64,000 nucleotides of DNA from Acidobacterium sp. (GTDB lineage: Bacteria; Acidobacteriota; Vicinamibacteria; Vicinamibacterales; UBA2999), in contig NSIL01000015.1 of NCBI GenBank assembly GCA_002737365.1, forward strand, positions 1-64,000, given 5' to 3'. Below are positions 17,071 to 25,939 of the stretch, piece after piece. How positions within the stretch are numbered: position 1 is the first letter of the stretch; every line of letters begins with the position of its first letter. The position numbers were made by a program, and so were the translations under genes. The notes beneath the pieces were generated by a model, which saw only the letters and a program-made list of their open reading frames with translations, made no database searches and had not been told where the DNA came from.

Positions 17071-18777
17071 GTGAAATATCTATCTGCGTTCTTGATGCTG
17101 TCGGCCGTGGTCGTCGCCGGGCAGAATCCACCCACTCCGGCCACGCTCGTGCTGCGCAACGGCAAGATCGTCACCGTTGACGCCGCGATACCCGAAGCGC
17201 AGGCAATCGCTATCCGCGGCGATCGCATCGTCGCCGTCGGCACCAACCAGGCCATCCAGGCGTTCGTGGGTTCCGCCACGCAGGTCATCGACCTGCGCGG
17301 GCAGTTGGCCATCCCTGGGCTGGTCGAGAGCCACGGCCACTTCATGGGCCTCGGCCAGTCGAAGTTGACGCTCGATCTGATGGACGTCAAGGACTGGGAC
17401 GAGATTGTGGCGATGGTGGCGGCGGCCGCGACGCAGGCGAAGCCGGGCGAGTGGATTCTTGGCCGCGGCTGGCACCAGGAAAAGTGGGCCAGCACGCCGA
17501 AGCCGAACGTTGAAGGATTTCCTTTCCACGACGCGCTGAGCAAGGTGTCGCCGAATAACCCGGTAATGCTGACGCACGCCAGCGGCCATGCGACCTTCGT
17601 CAATGCGAAGGCCATGGAGGCCGCAAACCTGACGCGGACGACGGTCAATCCGAGTGGCGGCGAGATTCTGAAGGACGCCACCGGGCGGCCGATCGGGTTG
17701 CTCCGCGAAACCGCCTCGGGCATTGTCGGCCGCGCCTACGAACAATGGCGCTCGGCCAAGACCGCCGCGGAACGCGACGGCGATGCGCGCCGGCAGGTGC
17801 AGCTGGCGGTGCAGGCCAGCCTCGAAAAGGGCGTCACCTCATTCCAGGACGCCGGCTCGAGCTTCAGCACCATCGACCTGCTCAAGCAAGTGGCGTCAGA
17901 GGGTGGGCTCGGCATCCGGCTGTGGGTGATGGTGCGCGACAGCAACGACAACCTGCGCGCCAAGCTGGCGCAGTACCGGGCCGTGGGTCTCAACGACCAC
18001 CATCTGACCATTGCCGCGATCAAGGTCGTCGCCGACGGCGCGCTCGGGTCGCGCGGCGCCTGGCTGCTCGAGCCGTACAGCGATTCGCCGGCCAGCGTCG
18101 GCTTGCCGACAAACTCTCCAGAGAGCATTGCCCAGACCTCGCAAATCGCGCTTGAGCACGACCTGCAATTGTGCGTGCACGCAATTGGCGATCGGGCTAA
18201 TCGCGAAGTGCTGAACGTCTACGAGCGGGCGTTCAAGTCGCGTCCGGATCAGAAGGACCTGCGCTGGCGCATCGAGCACGCGCAGCACATCAGCGCCGCC
18301 GACATCCCACGCTTCGGACGCCTGGGCGTGATCCCGGTGATGCAGGCCATTCATGCCACCTCGGATGCCCCGTACGTGCTGGCGCGCCTCGGCCACAGGC
18401 GCGCCGAAGAGGGCGCCTACGTCTGGCAGAAGCTGATGCAGAGCGGCGCGATCATCGCCAATGGCACCGACGTGCCGGTCGAGCGCATCGACCCGATGGC
18501 CAACTTCCACGCCACCATCACGCGCAAGACCCTGGACGGCTCGGTGTTCTTCGGTGATCAGAAGATGTCGCGTGCCGAAGCGCTGAAGTCGTATACGTGG
18601 AACGGCGCCTTCGCGGCGAAGGAAGAAACCCTGAAGGGGTCGCTCGTCGTCGGCAAGCTCGCTGACATCACGGTGCTGTCGAAAGACATCATGACCGTGG
18701 CGGAGGATGAAATTCCGTCAACGCAGGCGGTTTACACCATCGTCGGCGGCAAGATAGCGTATCGTCGTCAGCCGTAA
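17071..18777 (+). CDS. exported YtcJ-type amidohydrolase, 568 aa
   Basis: Metal-dependent amidohydrolase of the YtcJ/NfdA branch. GTG 17071 is chosen because it begins a signal peptide (VKYLSAFLMLSAVVVAG); an upstream ATG at 16990 would add 27 residues of unlike character. Domain order: N-terminal beta-strands (LVLRNGKIVTVDAAIPEAQAIAI), first metal motif GLVESHGHF (about residue 85), RGWHQEKW, VMLTHASGHATFVN, catalytic region GSRGAWLLEPYSD, metal ligands in LCVHAIGDRAN and WRIEHAQHISAAD, and the catalytic Asp in IIANGTDVPVERIDP. It ends with the returning beta-sandwich (GSLVVGKLADITVLSKDI). Substrate unknown, probably an amide in the periplasm. Confidence 0.88.
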   Translation: MKYLSAFLMLSAVVVAGQNPPTPATLVLRNGKIVTVDAAIPEAQAIAIRGDRIVAVGTNQAIQAFVGSATQVIDLRGQLAIPGLVESHGHFMGLGQSKLTLDLMDVKDWDEIVAMVAAAATQAKPGEWILGRGWHQEKWASTPKPNVEGFPFHDALSKVSPNNPVMLTHASGHATFVNAKAMEAANLTRTTVNPSGGEILKDATGRPIGLLRETASGIVGRAYEQWRSAKTAAERDGDARRQVQLAVQASLEKGVTSFQDAGSSFSTIDLLKQVASEGGLGIRLWVMVRDSNDNLRAKLAQYRAVGLNDHHLTIAAIKVVADGALGSRGAWLLEPYSDSPASVGLPTNSPESIAQTSQIALEHDLQLCVHAIGDRANREVLNVYERAFKSRPDQKDLRWRIEHAQHISAADIPRFGRLGVIPVMQAIHATSDAPYVLARLGHRRAEEGAYVWQKLMQSGAIIANGTDVPVERIDPMANFHATITRKTLDGSVFFGDQKMSRAEALKSYTWNGAFAAKEETLKGSLVVGKLADITVLSKDIMTVAEDEIPSTQAVYTIVGGKIAYRRQP

Positions 18778-18806
18778 GGGTCATTGAGACCATTCAAGGA
18801 GTGCAC

Positions 18807-19379
18807 ATGAAACGCGTCTTCAGCCTGTCAGTCGCCTTCGTTCTCGCCGCCTCGGCGGCCTTCGCCCAGGCCCCGGCCGCGCCGGCGCCACAGAAGATCT
18901 CGCTCGCCACCGGCCTGCAGCGCAGTTATGCCGGCATCAAGATGAACCTGACCGAGATGTCCACCAAGATGTCGGATGCTGACTATCTTTTCCAGCCGAC
19001 GAAGGACGTGCGGACGTTCGGCCAGCTGATGGGTCACGCCGCCAACGCGCAGTTCAACGCCTGCTCGGTCGCCAGGGGTGAGGCCAATCCCAATCAAGGT
19101 AACGACAACGAGAAGAAGGCGACCAAGGCGGAGTTCGTGAAGGCGCTGGCCGACTCGTTCGCGTACTGCGACGCCGCCTACGCGGCGCTCACCGATGCGA
19201 GCGCGGTCGAGTTTGTGAAGCAGGGCCAGAACGAAGTCGCGCGCGCCGTGCCGCTCGCCAACCTGGTCGGCCACAGCAACGAAGTCTACGGCACCGCCGT
19301 GCCGTACATGCGCCTCAAGGGCCTGGTGCCGCCCTCGACCGAGCGCGCCGCCGCGCCCGCACGCAAGCCCGGTCAGTAG
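18807..19379 (+). CDS. secreted DinB-like four-helix protein, 190 aa
   Basis: A signal peptide (SVAFVLAASAAFAQA) precedes a DinB-superfamily four-helix bundle. Recognisable parts: YAGIKMNLTEMSTKMSDADYLFQPTKDVRTFGQLMGHAANAQ, where the His after GQLMG is the first metal ligand position, and the C-terminal VPLANLVGHSNEVYGTAVPYMRLKGLVPPS, with His-x3-Glu/His ligand spacing. DinB-like proteins bind a divalent metal and include thiol-dependent transferases; no activity can be named here. ATG 18807 is preferred over GTG 18801: AAGGAG lies 5 bases upstream. Fits behind the amidohydrolase, 29 bases downstream, so probably one transcript. Confidence 0.82.
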   Translation: MKRVFSLSVAFVLAASAAFAQAPAAPAPQKISLATGLQRSYAGIKMNLTEMSTKMSDADYLFQPTKDVRTFGQLMGHAANAQFNACSVARGEANPNQGNDNEKKATKAEFVKALADSFAYCDAAYAALTDASAVEFVKQGQNEVARAVPLANLVGHSNEVYGTAVPYMRLKGLVPPSTERAAAPARKPGQ

Positions 19380-19511
19380 CATTCGCTGAAGTCATTCCGG
19401 TGTCGTGCAGGGCGCGTTGCTCAGGGCCAGCCGGATCAATCCTCCAGGCTGAACGAGACCTGCACGTTCAAGTTTCACTTTTTCGACTCCCGGCGGGTTA
19501 GGAGGCGGGCG

Positions 19512-20466
19512 ATGCGGACGCTTCTTTTCGTGGCCGTCGTCGTCGCCACCTCCACGCTGTCCGCCGCGGACAGCCGCGCGCCGTCACGGGAGCAGTTGCG
19601 GGGACAGCCACCTGAACAGATTCTCGCGGCGATGACGACCGGGCCTCACCTTGAAGTGGGCCTTCGGCTTTCCTGAGGGACGGCAGGCATTTGGCCAGCC
19701 GACCATCGTCGGCGGACGCATCTACGTCGGCTCGGACAACGGCTACGTCTACTCGCTCGACGCAGCGACCGGGTGTATCTACTGGTCGTTTCGCGCCAGG
19801 GCCGGCGTGCGCACCGCCATCACCGTGGCGCCGATCACGGCCGGTGCGGCGGTGTGGTCGGCACCCACCCTCGATCCGCAGCGCGGCCGCATCTACATTT
19901 CCACCAGCAACGGCTACACCTACCCCGCCGTCGACACCACCGACGCGGTGATCGCGCTCGATCTCGCCTCGGGCAAGCGACTGTGGACAAGACAACTGAC
20001 GCCGAACGACGCCTACGTGATGGGCTGCGGTCCGAACGCCAAGTCGGAAACCTGTCCGCAGGAAACCGGCCCCGACTTCGCGGTCGGCACCTCTCCGATC
20101 CTGCGCTCGCTGCCCGGCGGCCGTCGCGTACTTGCCGTCGGACAGAAGTCGGGTCTGGCGTGGGGCATCGACCCGGACGACGGCACGGTGATGTGGCAGC
20201 ACCGGGTCGGCCAGGGCACGGCCCTGGGCGGCATCGAGTGGGGCGGCGCCGCCGACGATCGGCTCGTCTATTACCCCAACGCCGACGGCCTGCTCGGCAT
20301 GAAGGCGGCTGGTGGCCTGGCGGCGATTCGGCTCGGCACCGGTGAACGCGAGTGGTGCGCGCCGCCGATCGCGACCATTGCCGGCGGCATGGTGTTCACC
20401 ACTTCCGGCTATGGCAGCTTCGGCCAGATGGCGGGTAACGTCCTGCTGGCGTTTGGCGTGCAGTAA
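19512..20466 (+). pseudogene. broken PQQ quinoprotein (cytochrome c + beta-propeller) gene
   Basis: An exported 54-residue start piece (ATG 19512, signal peptide TLLFVAVVVATSTLSA, then APSREQLRGQPPEQILAAMTTG, the tail of a cytochrome c domain) ends in a TGA at about 19674. Propeller sequence continues in another frame from about 19645 (LKWAFGFPEGRQAFGQPTIV). The haem CxxCH is gone. A second gap is suggested near 19840, where AITVAPITAGAAVWSAPTLDP joins two parts of the propeller that are normally separated. Later blades are well preserved (NDAYVMGCGPNA, GQKSGLAWGIDPDDG, GALGGIEWG-like). At least two deletions and one frameshift; the longest open part could still be translated from TTG 19651 but lacks signal and haem. 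Confidence 0.7.
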
Positions 20467-20478
20467 GCTGACAGGGTC

Positions 20479-21105
20479 TTGGCCGCTGATTACCTGATCT
20501 GTACCGCCACCGACCTCGAAAGCACGTTGCTGCGTCAGCACGCCGATCCGGCGCGAGTCGAGATCGTGCGCATGGGCGTCGGCCCCGTGAACGCCGCGCA
20601 CGCGGTAACGCTGGCGATCACACGCTCGCGACCCCACGCCATTCTGATCTGCGGCATCGGCGGCGCCTACCCCTCATCTGGCCTTCACCTCGGCGACGTC
20701 GCCTGCGCTGACAGCGAATGCTACGGTGACCTCGGCGCCGGCAGCCCTGCCGGGTTTCTCGACCTGCGGGCAATCGGCTTCCCGATCGTGGACGGCCCAC
20801 CGCCCATCTACAACGTGCTGCCGTTGCAGTTGTTTCCTTCGGCCAGGCGCGTGCCGTTCATCACGATGTCTACCTGCACCGGCACCGATGCAGCCGCGCG
20901 CGCGATCGAAGCGCGCACCGGTGGCGCGGTCGAGAACATGGAAGGCGCGGCGGTCGTCCATGTCGCCGCCATGCACGGCATCCCGGCCGGCGAGCTCCGC
21001 GGCATCAGCAACCTCGTCACCAATCGCGACACCACGGCGTGGCGCATCACAGATGCCGCCACCGCGGCACAGGAGGCTCTGCTCTCGTGGCTCGCCCAGC
21101 ACTAG
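20479..21105 (+). CDS. mqnB: futalosine hydrolase (MqnB), 208 aa
   Basis: Cleaves futalosine to dehypoxanthinyl futalosine and hypoxanthine in the alternative (futalosine) menaquinone pathway; cytoplasmic. It is a nucleoside-phosphorylase-fold protein: GVGPVNAAHAVTLAI and ILICGIGGAYPSSGLHLGDVA in the N-terminal half, STCTGTDAAARAIEARTGGAVENMEGAAVVHVA (the E-N-M-E-G-A-A nucleoside site) and LRGISNLVTNRDTTAWRI in the C-terminal half. TTG 20479 is the only start that keeps the first strand (DYLICTATDLE). It overlaps the next gene, MqnD, by 19 bases, as expected for consecutive enzymes of one pathway. Confidence 0.9.
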   Translation: MAADYLICTATDLESTLLRQHADPARVEIVRMGVGPVNAAHAVTLAITRSRPHAILICGIGGAYPSSGLHLGDVACADSECYGDLGAGSPAGFLDLRAIGFPIVDGPPPIYNVLPLQLFPSARRVPFITMSTCTGTDAAARAIEARTGGAVENMEGAAVVHVAAMHGIPAGELRGISNLVTNRDTTAWRITDAATAAQEALLSWLAQH

Positions 21106-21896
21106 ACTTCGGATTTTCGTCCTGCCCCAATGACACGTTTGCCTTTCACGCGCTGGTCCACGGCGCGGTGCCGGGTCCGGCAGTCGTGCCGTTCATCGAT
21201 GACGTCGAAGCACTGAATGCGCGGGCGGAGCTGGGCCACGCCGAGGTCACCAAGATCTCGATTGCGGCGTACCCGCGCATCCGCAGCCGTTACGCTTTGC
21301 TACGCGCCGGTGGCGCGGCGGGATTCGGCGTCGGACCGATCGTCGTCGCGCGTTCCGCTCGTGACGCGGGCGGCCGCGTCGCCATCCCAGGTGAGCGGAC
21401 GACGGCAGCGTTGTTGCTGCGTCTGCTGGGCCAGTTTGAAACGGTCCCCATGCGCTTCGATCAGATCGAAGCCGCCGTGCTCCGCGGCGACGTCGACTGC
21501 GGTGTGTTGATCCACGAGGGGCGCTTCACCTACCAGGGCAAGGGCCTCACACTGGTGGCGGACCTCGGCTCGGTGTGGGAACTGCGGATGCAATGCCCGC
21601 TGCCGCTCGCGGCCATTGCGATTCGACGCGATCTGGTGGCGACGATGGCGGCATCGATTGATGCCGCCCTTCGCGCGAGCGTCGAGTATGCGTTCGCGCA
21701 TCCTGAGGCGAGCCAGGCCTACGTCGCCGCACACGCCCAGGAGATGTCGCCCGACGTGGTGCGGCGGCACATCGAGCTGTACGTCAATCGCTACACCGTC
21801 GAGTTGGATGAACGGGCGGTGCAGGTCATGCTCGAATTCTGGCGGGCACAGGCGCCGCCTGGAATCACGCACGACACCTCTGCCATCTTCGCCTGA
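21087..21896 (+). CDS. mqnD: 1,4-dihydroxy-6-naphthoate synthase (MqnD), 269 aa
   Basis: Converts cyclic de-hypoxanthine futalosine to 1,4-dihydroxy-6-naphthoate in the futalosine menaquinone route. It has a periplasmic-binding-protein fold; the N-terminus LDFGFSSCPNDTFAFHALVHG and ALNARAELGHAEVTKISIAAYPRI carry the S-x-C-P-N-D and T-K-x-S motifs, and DVDCGVLIHEGRFTY holds the conserved His-Glu. GTG 21087 is chosen: it has an AGGAGG ribosome-binding site 10 bases upstream, and translation is coupled with mqnB. An in-frame ATG at 21039 gives 16 odd residues and is less likely. The other steps of the pathway (mqnA, mqnC) are not in the window. Confidence 0.92.
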   Translation: MARPALDFGFSSCPNDTFAFHALVHGAVPGPAVVPFIDDVEALNARAELGHAEVTKISIAAYPRIRSRYALLRAGGAAGFGVGPIVVARSARDAGGRVAIPGERTTAALLLRLLGQFETVPMRFDQIEAAVLRGDVDCGVLIHEGRFTYQGKGLTLVADLGSVWELRMQCPLPLAAIAIRRDLVATMAASIDAALRASVEYAFAHPEASQAYVAAHAQEMSPDVVRRHIELYVNRYTVELDERAVQVMLEFWRAQAPPGITHDTSAIFA

Positions 21897-21925
21897 TCCG
21901 CGCGCGCATGGACCGAGGTTCGCAA

Positions 21926-22310
21926 CCTTGGTATAGGCCAGCGCGCTCTCGGCCTTCGCCGCAGCGGTGGTGGTGACCTGCACGGTCAGCACTCTGCCGT
22001 CGGCACTCATCGACCACCGTTCTTGAATGGTCGTGGTGTCGCCGTTGGAAGCCTTCATGGTTCCCTCGCTCAGCAACGAACGGCCTTGCCACTTCGCGGT
22101 CATCGCCACGGTGGCGCCATTGCTGAGCAACGCCAGCGTCTCCTGATTGAAGCTGGAGTAGGTGGTGAAGCCACCAAGAAAGCCGACGATCACGGCGGCG
22201 CGCAGCTCGGGAGGCCGGGCCGTTACCGTCGCCAGGTGGGCCACGGCGCCGAGAACGAAACAACCGGCGAGATTGACGATCAGGGTCCCGAACGAGAAGG
22301 CCGACAGTCT
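21926..22310 (-). pseudogene. CrcB/Fluc fluoride channel fragment joined to a second gene fragment
   Basis: From 22297 leftward the open frame reads FGTLIVNLAGCFVLGAVAHL, then VIVGFLGGFTTYSSFNQETLALLSNGA: helices 2 and 3 of a Fluc channel with its Asn and G-F-T-T-x-S-x-F motif. Helix 1 is replaced by the 5' end of the TonB receptor locus. At about 22118 the frame runs on without a break into TVAMTAKWQGRSLLSEGTM and QERWSMSADGRVLTVQVTT, unrelated to CrcB and like the C-terminus of a secreted beta-barrel protein. So two gene ends are spliced by deletion. The M at 22244 is not a plausible start. Non-functional as a channel. Confidence 0.6.
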
Positions 22311-22315
22311 ACAAT
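22310..22315 (+). promoter_or_regulatory. -10 element (TACAAT) for the TonB receptor
   Basis: TACAAT ends 6 bases before the ATG at 22322, which places the expected +1 on the A of the start codon: a leaderless message. No Shine-Dalgarno sequence is present. Confidence 0.5.
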
Positions 22316-22321
22316 GACCGG

Positions 22322-24436
22322 ATGTCGACTCTTCGTCTTGCTGCGCTGCTCGCCCTGATCGCCCCCACCGCGTTGTTGGCCCAGGCGCCCCAGGCGCCCA
22401 ACATCACCCTGCCGACGGTCATCGTCACGGCGCAGAAAGAAGCTGAAGACGTCAAGGCGGTGCCGGCCAGCGTGACCGTGGTAACGGCCACGACGATCGC
22501 TGATGCCGGCCTGCGCGTGATCACCGAGGCGGCGTGGTATGCGCCGAACACGGTGTTCACCGAGTTCACGGCCCGCAAGGTCAGTAACGCCCGGTTCCGC
22601 GGCATTGGCTCGAGCCCGGCCAATCCGGCGATCACGACCTATCTCGACGGCGTGCCGCAGTTGAACAGCAACTCCTCGAACATTGAGCTGCTCGACGTCG
22701 ATCAGATCGAGTTCGTGCGTGGCCCGCAGAGTGCGTTGTTCGGCCGCAACACGCTTGGCGGCATTGTCAATGTGACCAGCACGCCGCCCTCCACCGCGGC
22801 GTGGACGGGATCAGTGGTGGCGCCGTTTGGTGACTATGGTTCGAAGGAAGTGCGCGGCAACGTCTCGGGCCCGCTCGGCGACAAGGCCGCCATGAGCTTC
22901 GCGGTCGGCAAGCAGCAGCGCGAGGGCTACACGGTGAACCAGGTCACCGGCCACGATCTCGACTCTCGCGACGGCACGTTTGCCAAGGCGCAGTTGCTGC
23001 TGACGCCCAACGCCAACTGGCAGGCCCGCGTCATCTACTCGCACGAGCGCAATCGCGACGGCGACTACGCGCTGGGCGACCTGAACGCGATTCGTGCCAA
23101 TCCCTTTGTGGTGAGGCGTGACTTCGAGGGCTTCACCAACCGCGACATCAACGGCACCACGATCAACCTGCGCGGCACCGGACAGAACTTCTCGATTGAA
23201 TCGACCACCGGTTTCGTCAAGTGGAGCACTGAAGACGAAACTGACCTGGACTACACCCCGCTGCCGCTGGCCACGCGCCGCAACTCCGAGGACAGCTTCC
23301 AGTTCACCCAGGAAGTGCGCTTGGCATCACCCGAGAACGCGCCGATGCAGCTGTCGGACGCCTTCTCCCTGAAGTGGCAGGGCGGCGTGGCGTTGTTCAA
23401 TCAGAACTACGACCAGCTCGCCGTCAACTCACTGTCGGCCTTCGTGCTGTCGCCGCTCATCCCGTTTCCGGTGGCGCAGACCTCGCCTGAGTCAGCGATC
23501 AACAGCGCTGGGTTCGGCCTGTTCGGCCAGGGCACGCTGACCGTCAACGAGCAGACCGATCTGATTGTCGGTCTGCGATTCGATCACGAGTCGAGCGACG
23601 CGGTGCTCAACACGTTCTTCACACCGGCGATTGCCCCGGCTAACCGCGTGACGGCCGAGGACAGTTATTCGGATCTGTCGCCGCAGATCGCGGTCTCTTA
23701 CCGGCCCGTGGCCGACACCTCGCTCTATGCCTCGGTCAACCGTGGCTTCAAGGCCGGCGGCTTCAATCCCGCCGCGCTGCCGGGCAGCGAAGCCTACGAC
23801 GAAGAGCAGGCCTGGCACGTCGAAGGCGGCGTCAAGTCCACGTTCGCCGGCGGCAAGGCCTCGGCCAGCGCCGCGATCTTCCAGATCAAGTGGGACGACA
23901 TGCAGCTGAACGTGCCGAACCCGTTCGTGCCTGGCCAGTTCTACATCCAGAACGTCGGCCGCGCGCACAGCCGCGGCCTCGAGCTCGACCTGACGGCGCG
24001 CCCGCACCCATCGGTCGATGTGTTCACGTCGTTCGGCTTCACCAGCGCGTACTTCAGGGACGGCACGATGGCGGCCGGCGTCAACGTGGGCGGCAACAAG
24101 CTGCCCTACACGCCGGCGTATACCGGCGTGATCGGCACCCAGCTCACCCGTGCGATCACCTCGGCGGTCACGCTCTACGGCCGCGGCGAGGTTGCGTTCT
24201 ATGGTCCGTTCGAGTACGACGAGGCGAACACGGCTCGCCAGGGGGCCTACCGGCTGGCGAACGTCCGCGCCGGCACGCGTGGCAAGCGGCTGTTCGCCGA
24301 AACCTGGATCCGCAACGCCTTCGACACCAGGTACGTGCCGATTGCCATCCCCTACCAGGGTTTGGCACCCTCAGGGTTTATCGGCGAGCATGGCCGCCCG
24401 CGGACGTTCGGCGTCAGCGCCGGCGTCACGTTCTGA
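22322..24436 (+). CDS. TonB-dependent outer-membrane receptor, 704 aa
   Basis: Outer-membrane gated channel for siderophores, cobalamin-like or other ligands, energised by TonB. Signal peptide (LAALLALIAPTALLAQA), a TonB box LPTVIVTAQKEAEDVKAVP at about residues 30-47, a plug domain (ASVTVVTATTIADAG; RGIGSSPANPAITTYLDGVP; IEFVRGPQSALFGRNTLGGIVNV), then about 570 residues of alternating beta-strands. The C-terminus RPRTFGVSAGVTF ends with the aromatic Phe expected of a 22-strand barrel. Closest in style to the receptors annotated as iron-siderophore type. Leaderless start likely. No regulator or TonB gene is adjacent. Confidence 0.92.
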   Translation: MSTLRLAALLALIAPTALLAQAPQAPNITLPTVIVTAQKEAEDVKAVPASVTVVTATTIADAGLRVITEAAWYAPNTVFTEFTARKVSNARFRGIGSSPANPAITTYLDGVPQLNSNSSNIELLDVDQIEFVRGPQSALFGRNTLGGIVNVTSTPPSTAAWTGSVVAPFGDYGSKEVRGNVSGPLGDKAAMSFAVGKQQREGYTVNQVTGHDLDSRDGTFAKAQLLLTPNANWQARVIYSHERNRDGDYALGDLNAIRANPFVVRRDFEGFTNRDINGTTINLRGTGQNFSIESTTGFVKWSTEDETDLDYTPLPLATRRNSEDSFQFTQEVRLASPENAPMQLSDAFSLKWQGGVALFNQNYDQLAVNSLSAFVLSPLIPFPVAQTSPESAINSAGFGLFGQGTLTVNEQTDLIVGLRFDHESSDAVLNTFFTPAIAPANRVTAEDSYSDLSPQIAVSYRPVADTSLYASVNRGFKAGGFNPAALPGSEAYDEEQAWHVEGGVKSTFAGGKASASAAIFQIKWDDMQLNVPNPFVPGQFYIQNVGRAHSRGLELDLTARPHPSVDVFTSFGFTSAYFRDGTMAAGVNVGGNKLPYTPAYTGVIGTQLTRAITSAVTLYGRGEVAFYGPFEYDEANTARQGAYRLANVRAGTRGKRLFAETWIRNAFDTRYVPIAIPYQGLAPSGFIGEHGRPRTFGVSAGVTF

Positions 24437-24482
24437 TCGTCCCTTTTCCGGCGACCGTCGTCGCAGCTGCTGCTGCACTGTC

Positions 24483-24590
24483 GGCCTGGCATTTCTTGGC
24501 CGCGATCAGCTGATGGCGCTCGTCACGACGGTGATGACATCACCGATACTCGCGGCACTTTTTCGCGAGCGTCCATGGAGCAGACGATCT
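24483..24590 (+). pseudogene. tail of a cation:proton antiporter (remnant)
   Basis: In one frame the sequence reads GLAFLGRDQLMALVTTVM then TSPILAALFRERPW, the last transmembrane helix and end of CPA2-type Na+/H+ antiporters (L-x-x-L-V-x-T-V-x-T-S-P). No other part of such a gene is nearby. The rest of the 303-base gap (24437-24739) carries an AT-richer stretch with two near-identical TGATTTGGGGATTGG-like words and an RBS (GAAGGAG, 24728-24734) for the next gene. Confidence 0.4.
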
Positions 24591-24739
24591 GGTGATTTGG
24601 GGATTGGATGATTTTGTTCTCGGATTACGGGCTCACCAAATCATCGTTTTTGGGATGTATCCCAGTGACTTTTCGATTTGGGGTTACCATCAAGAGCGAT
24701 AGCGTCCGCCAAACTCGGCGTGGCGAAGGAGATTACTGA

Positions 24740-25282
24740 ATGAAGCAAACTGTTTTGGCCCTCGCGATCACCGCGCTGGCGTTTGGCGCTGCGGTCAGCG
24801 CCCAGAAGACCACTGAACTCAAGGCCGGCAGCGGCGGCAGCGCTCACGTCCGAACGGAGTGGACCATCGATGGCGGCAACCTGTCGATCGAGTACGGCCG
24901 GCCGTCGTTGAAAGGCCGTACCCCCGGCAAGGACATCGACCCGTACGACGGTCGTGAGTGGCGCACCGGTGCCGATGCGGCGACCACGCTTAAGACCGAC
25001 AAGATGCTGATGATCGGCTCGCTGCACGTGCCGGCCGGCACCTACACCATCTACACGATTCCCACCGGCGGGACGTGGCAGCTTGTCCTGAGCAAGAAGA
25101 CCGGCCAGTGGGGCACCCCCTATCCAAAGGGCGAAGACCTCGGCCGCGCGCCGATGTCGCTGGGCAAGGCCCCGGCCGCCGCCGAGCAGTTGACCTTCTC
25201 GATCGAGGACAACCCGAAGGGCGCCACGCTCCACATCGACTGGGGCACCACCCGCGCCAGCATCCCCTTCACTATCGGTTAA
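24740..25282 (+). CDS. DUF2911-family secreted protein, 180 aa
   Basis: Signal peptide (VLALAITALAFGAAVSAQ) and one DUF2911 domain: LSIEYGRPSLKGRTPG, WRTGADAATTLKTDKMLMIGSL, VPAGTYTIYTIPT, GTWQLVLSKKTGQWG, and the end TLHIDWGTTRASIPFTIG. The family is common in Bacteroidetes and Acidobacteria; its function is unknown. ATG 24740 follows GAAGGAG by 5 bases. The gene is monocistronic: a strong stem-loop follows the stop and the next gene has its own short leader. Confidence 0.9.
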   Translation: MKQTVLALAITALAFGAAVSAQKTTELKAGSGGSAHVRTEWTIDGGNLSIEYGRPSLKGRTPGKDIDPYDGREWRTGADAATTLKTDKMLMIGSLHVPAGTYTIYTIPTGGTWQLVLSKKTGQWGTPYPKGEDLGRAPMSLGKAPAAAEQLTFSIEDNPKGATLHIDWGTTRASIPFTIG

Positions 25283-25287
25283 CATTA

Positions 25288-25324
25288 TTCAGAACGGTTC
25301 GGCACCCGGCTGAACCGTTCTGAA
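25288..25324. terminator. perfect 13-bp inverted repeat after the DUF2911 gene
   Basis: TTCAGAACGGTTC (25288-25300) and GAACCGTTCTGAA (25312-25324) form a 13-bp stem with an 11-base loop. No T run follows, so it may be a Rho-dependent or bidirectional stop, or an operator for the next gene. Confidence 0.55.
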
Positions 25325-25360
25325 CTATTCTTGATTCCTCTTGCCCTGAGAAGGCTCCTG

Positions 25361-25939
25361 ATGTTCCGGCGACTCTCACTGCTGACCACGCTGTGCCTGC
25401 TGGCCGCAGCCGGCGTAGCGCGGTCGACCACCGTCATTCCCCCGTCATTCGAGGCCCTGGTTTCCAGCGCCAACACCATTTTCGTCGGCGAAGTAATGAA
25501 CGTCCGCGCTGAATGGGACACCACGCCCAGCGGCCGGGCCATCATCACGCTGGTGACGTTCCGGGTCGAGGAGGTGTGGAAGGGCAACCTCGGCGCGGTC
25601 ACGCAGCTCGAGTTCCTGGGCGGCGAGATCGGTGAGCTCGGCATGAAGGTCGAGGGCATGCCGGTGTTTCGTCTCGGCCAGCGCGACGTGTTGTTTGTGA
25701 GCGACGAGGTTCGCACGGTCAGCCCGCTGGTTGGTTTCATGCACGGCCGCATGCGGGTGGAGCGCGACACCGTGTCAGGCGTCGATCGCGTCCGCACCTT
25801 TGACGGCCGCGCGCTCGGCAGTGTCGTGCAAATCGGCCCCCAACGCGCCACCCCTTCGCTGGCGTCGATCACGCCAATGCGCTTGAGCGACCTGGCATCC
25901 GCCGTGCGCGCTCGCGCCGCCGCTGCGAGGCAGCGATGA
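25361..25939 (+). CDS. secreted protein of unknown function, 192 aa, coupled to the matrixin gene
   Basis: ATG 25361 starts a clear signal peptide (FRRLSLLTTLCLLAAAGVARS); an upstream in-frame TTG would add ten residues without changing this. The mature part begins TTVIPPSFEALVSSANTIFVGEV, followed by beta-strands (ITLVTFRVEEVWKGNLGAVTQLEFLGGEIG) and a basic C-terminal helix (LSDLASAVRARAAAARQR). The early part resembles small OB-like proteins annotated near matrixin-type proteases, but no family name can be assigned. Its TGA overlaps the protease ATG by 4 bases, so it is probably a partner: chaperone, inhibitor or anchor of the protease. A binding partner in the envelope is inference only. 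Confidence 0.75.
   Translation: MFRRLSLLTTLCLLAAAGVARSTTVIPPSFEALVSSANTIFVGEVMNVRAEWDTTPSGRAIITLVTFRVEEVWKGNLGAVTQLEFLGGEIGELGMKVEGMPVFRLGQRDVLFVSDEVRTVSPLVGFMHGRMRVERDTVSGVDRVRTFDGRALGSVVQIGPQRATPSLASITPMRLSDLASAVRARAAAARQR

Noticed and set aside
24590..24670. Repeated TGATTTGGGGATTGG-like words as a repeat array
   Set aside because: Only two imperfect copies, no regular spacing; not a CRISPR or tandem array.
25288..25324. 13-bp inverted repeat as transposon terminal repeat
   Set aside because: There is no paired copy or transposase nearby; it fits a stem-loop after a gene end.
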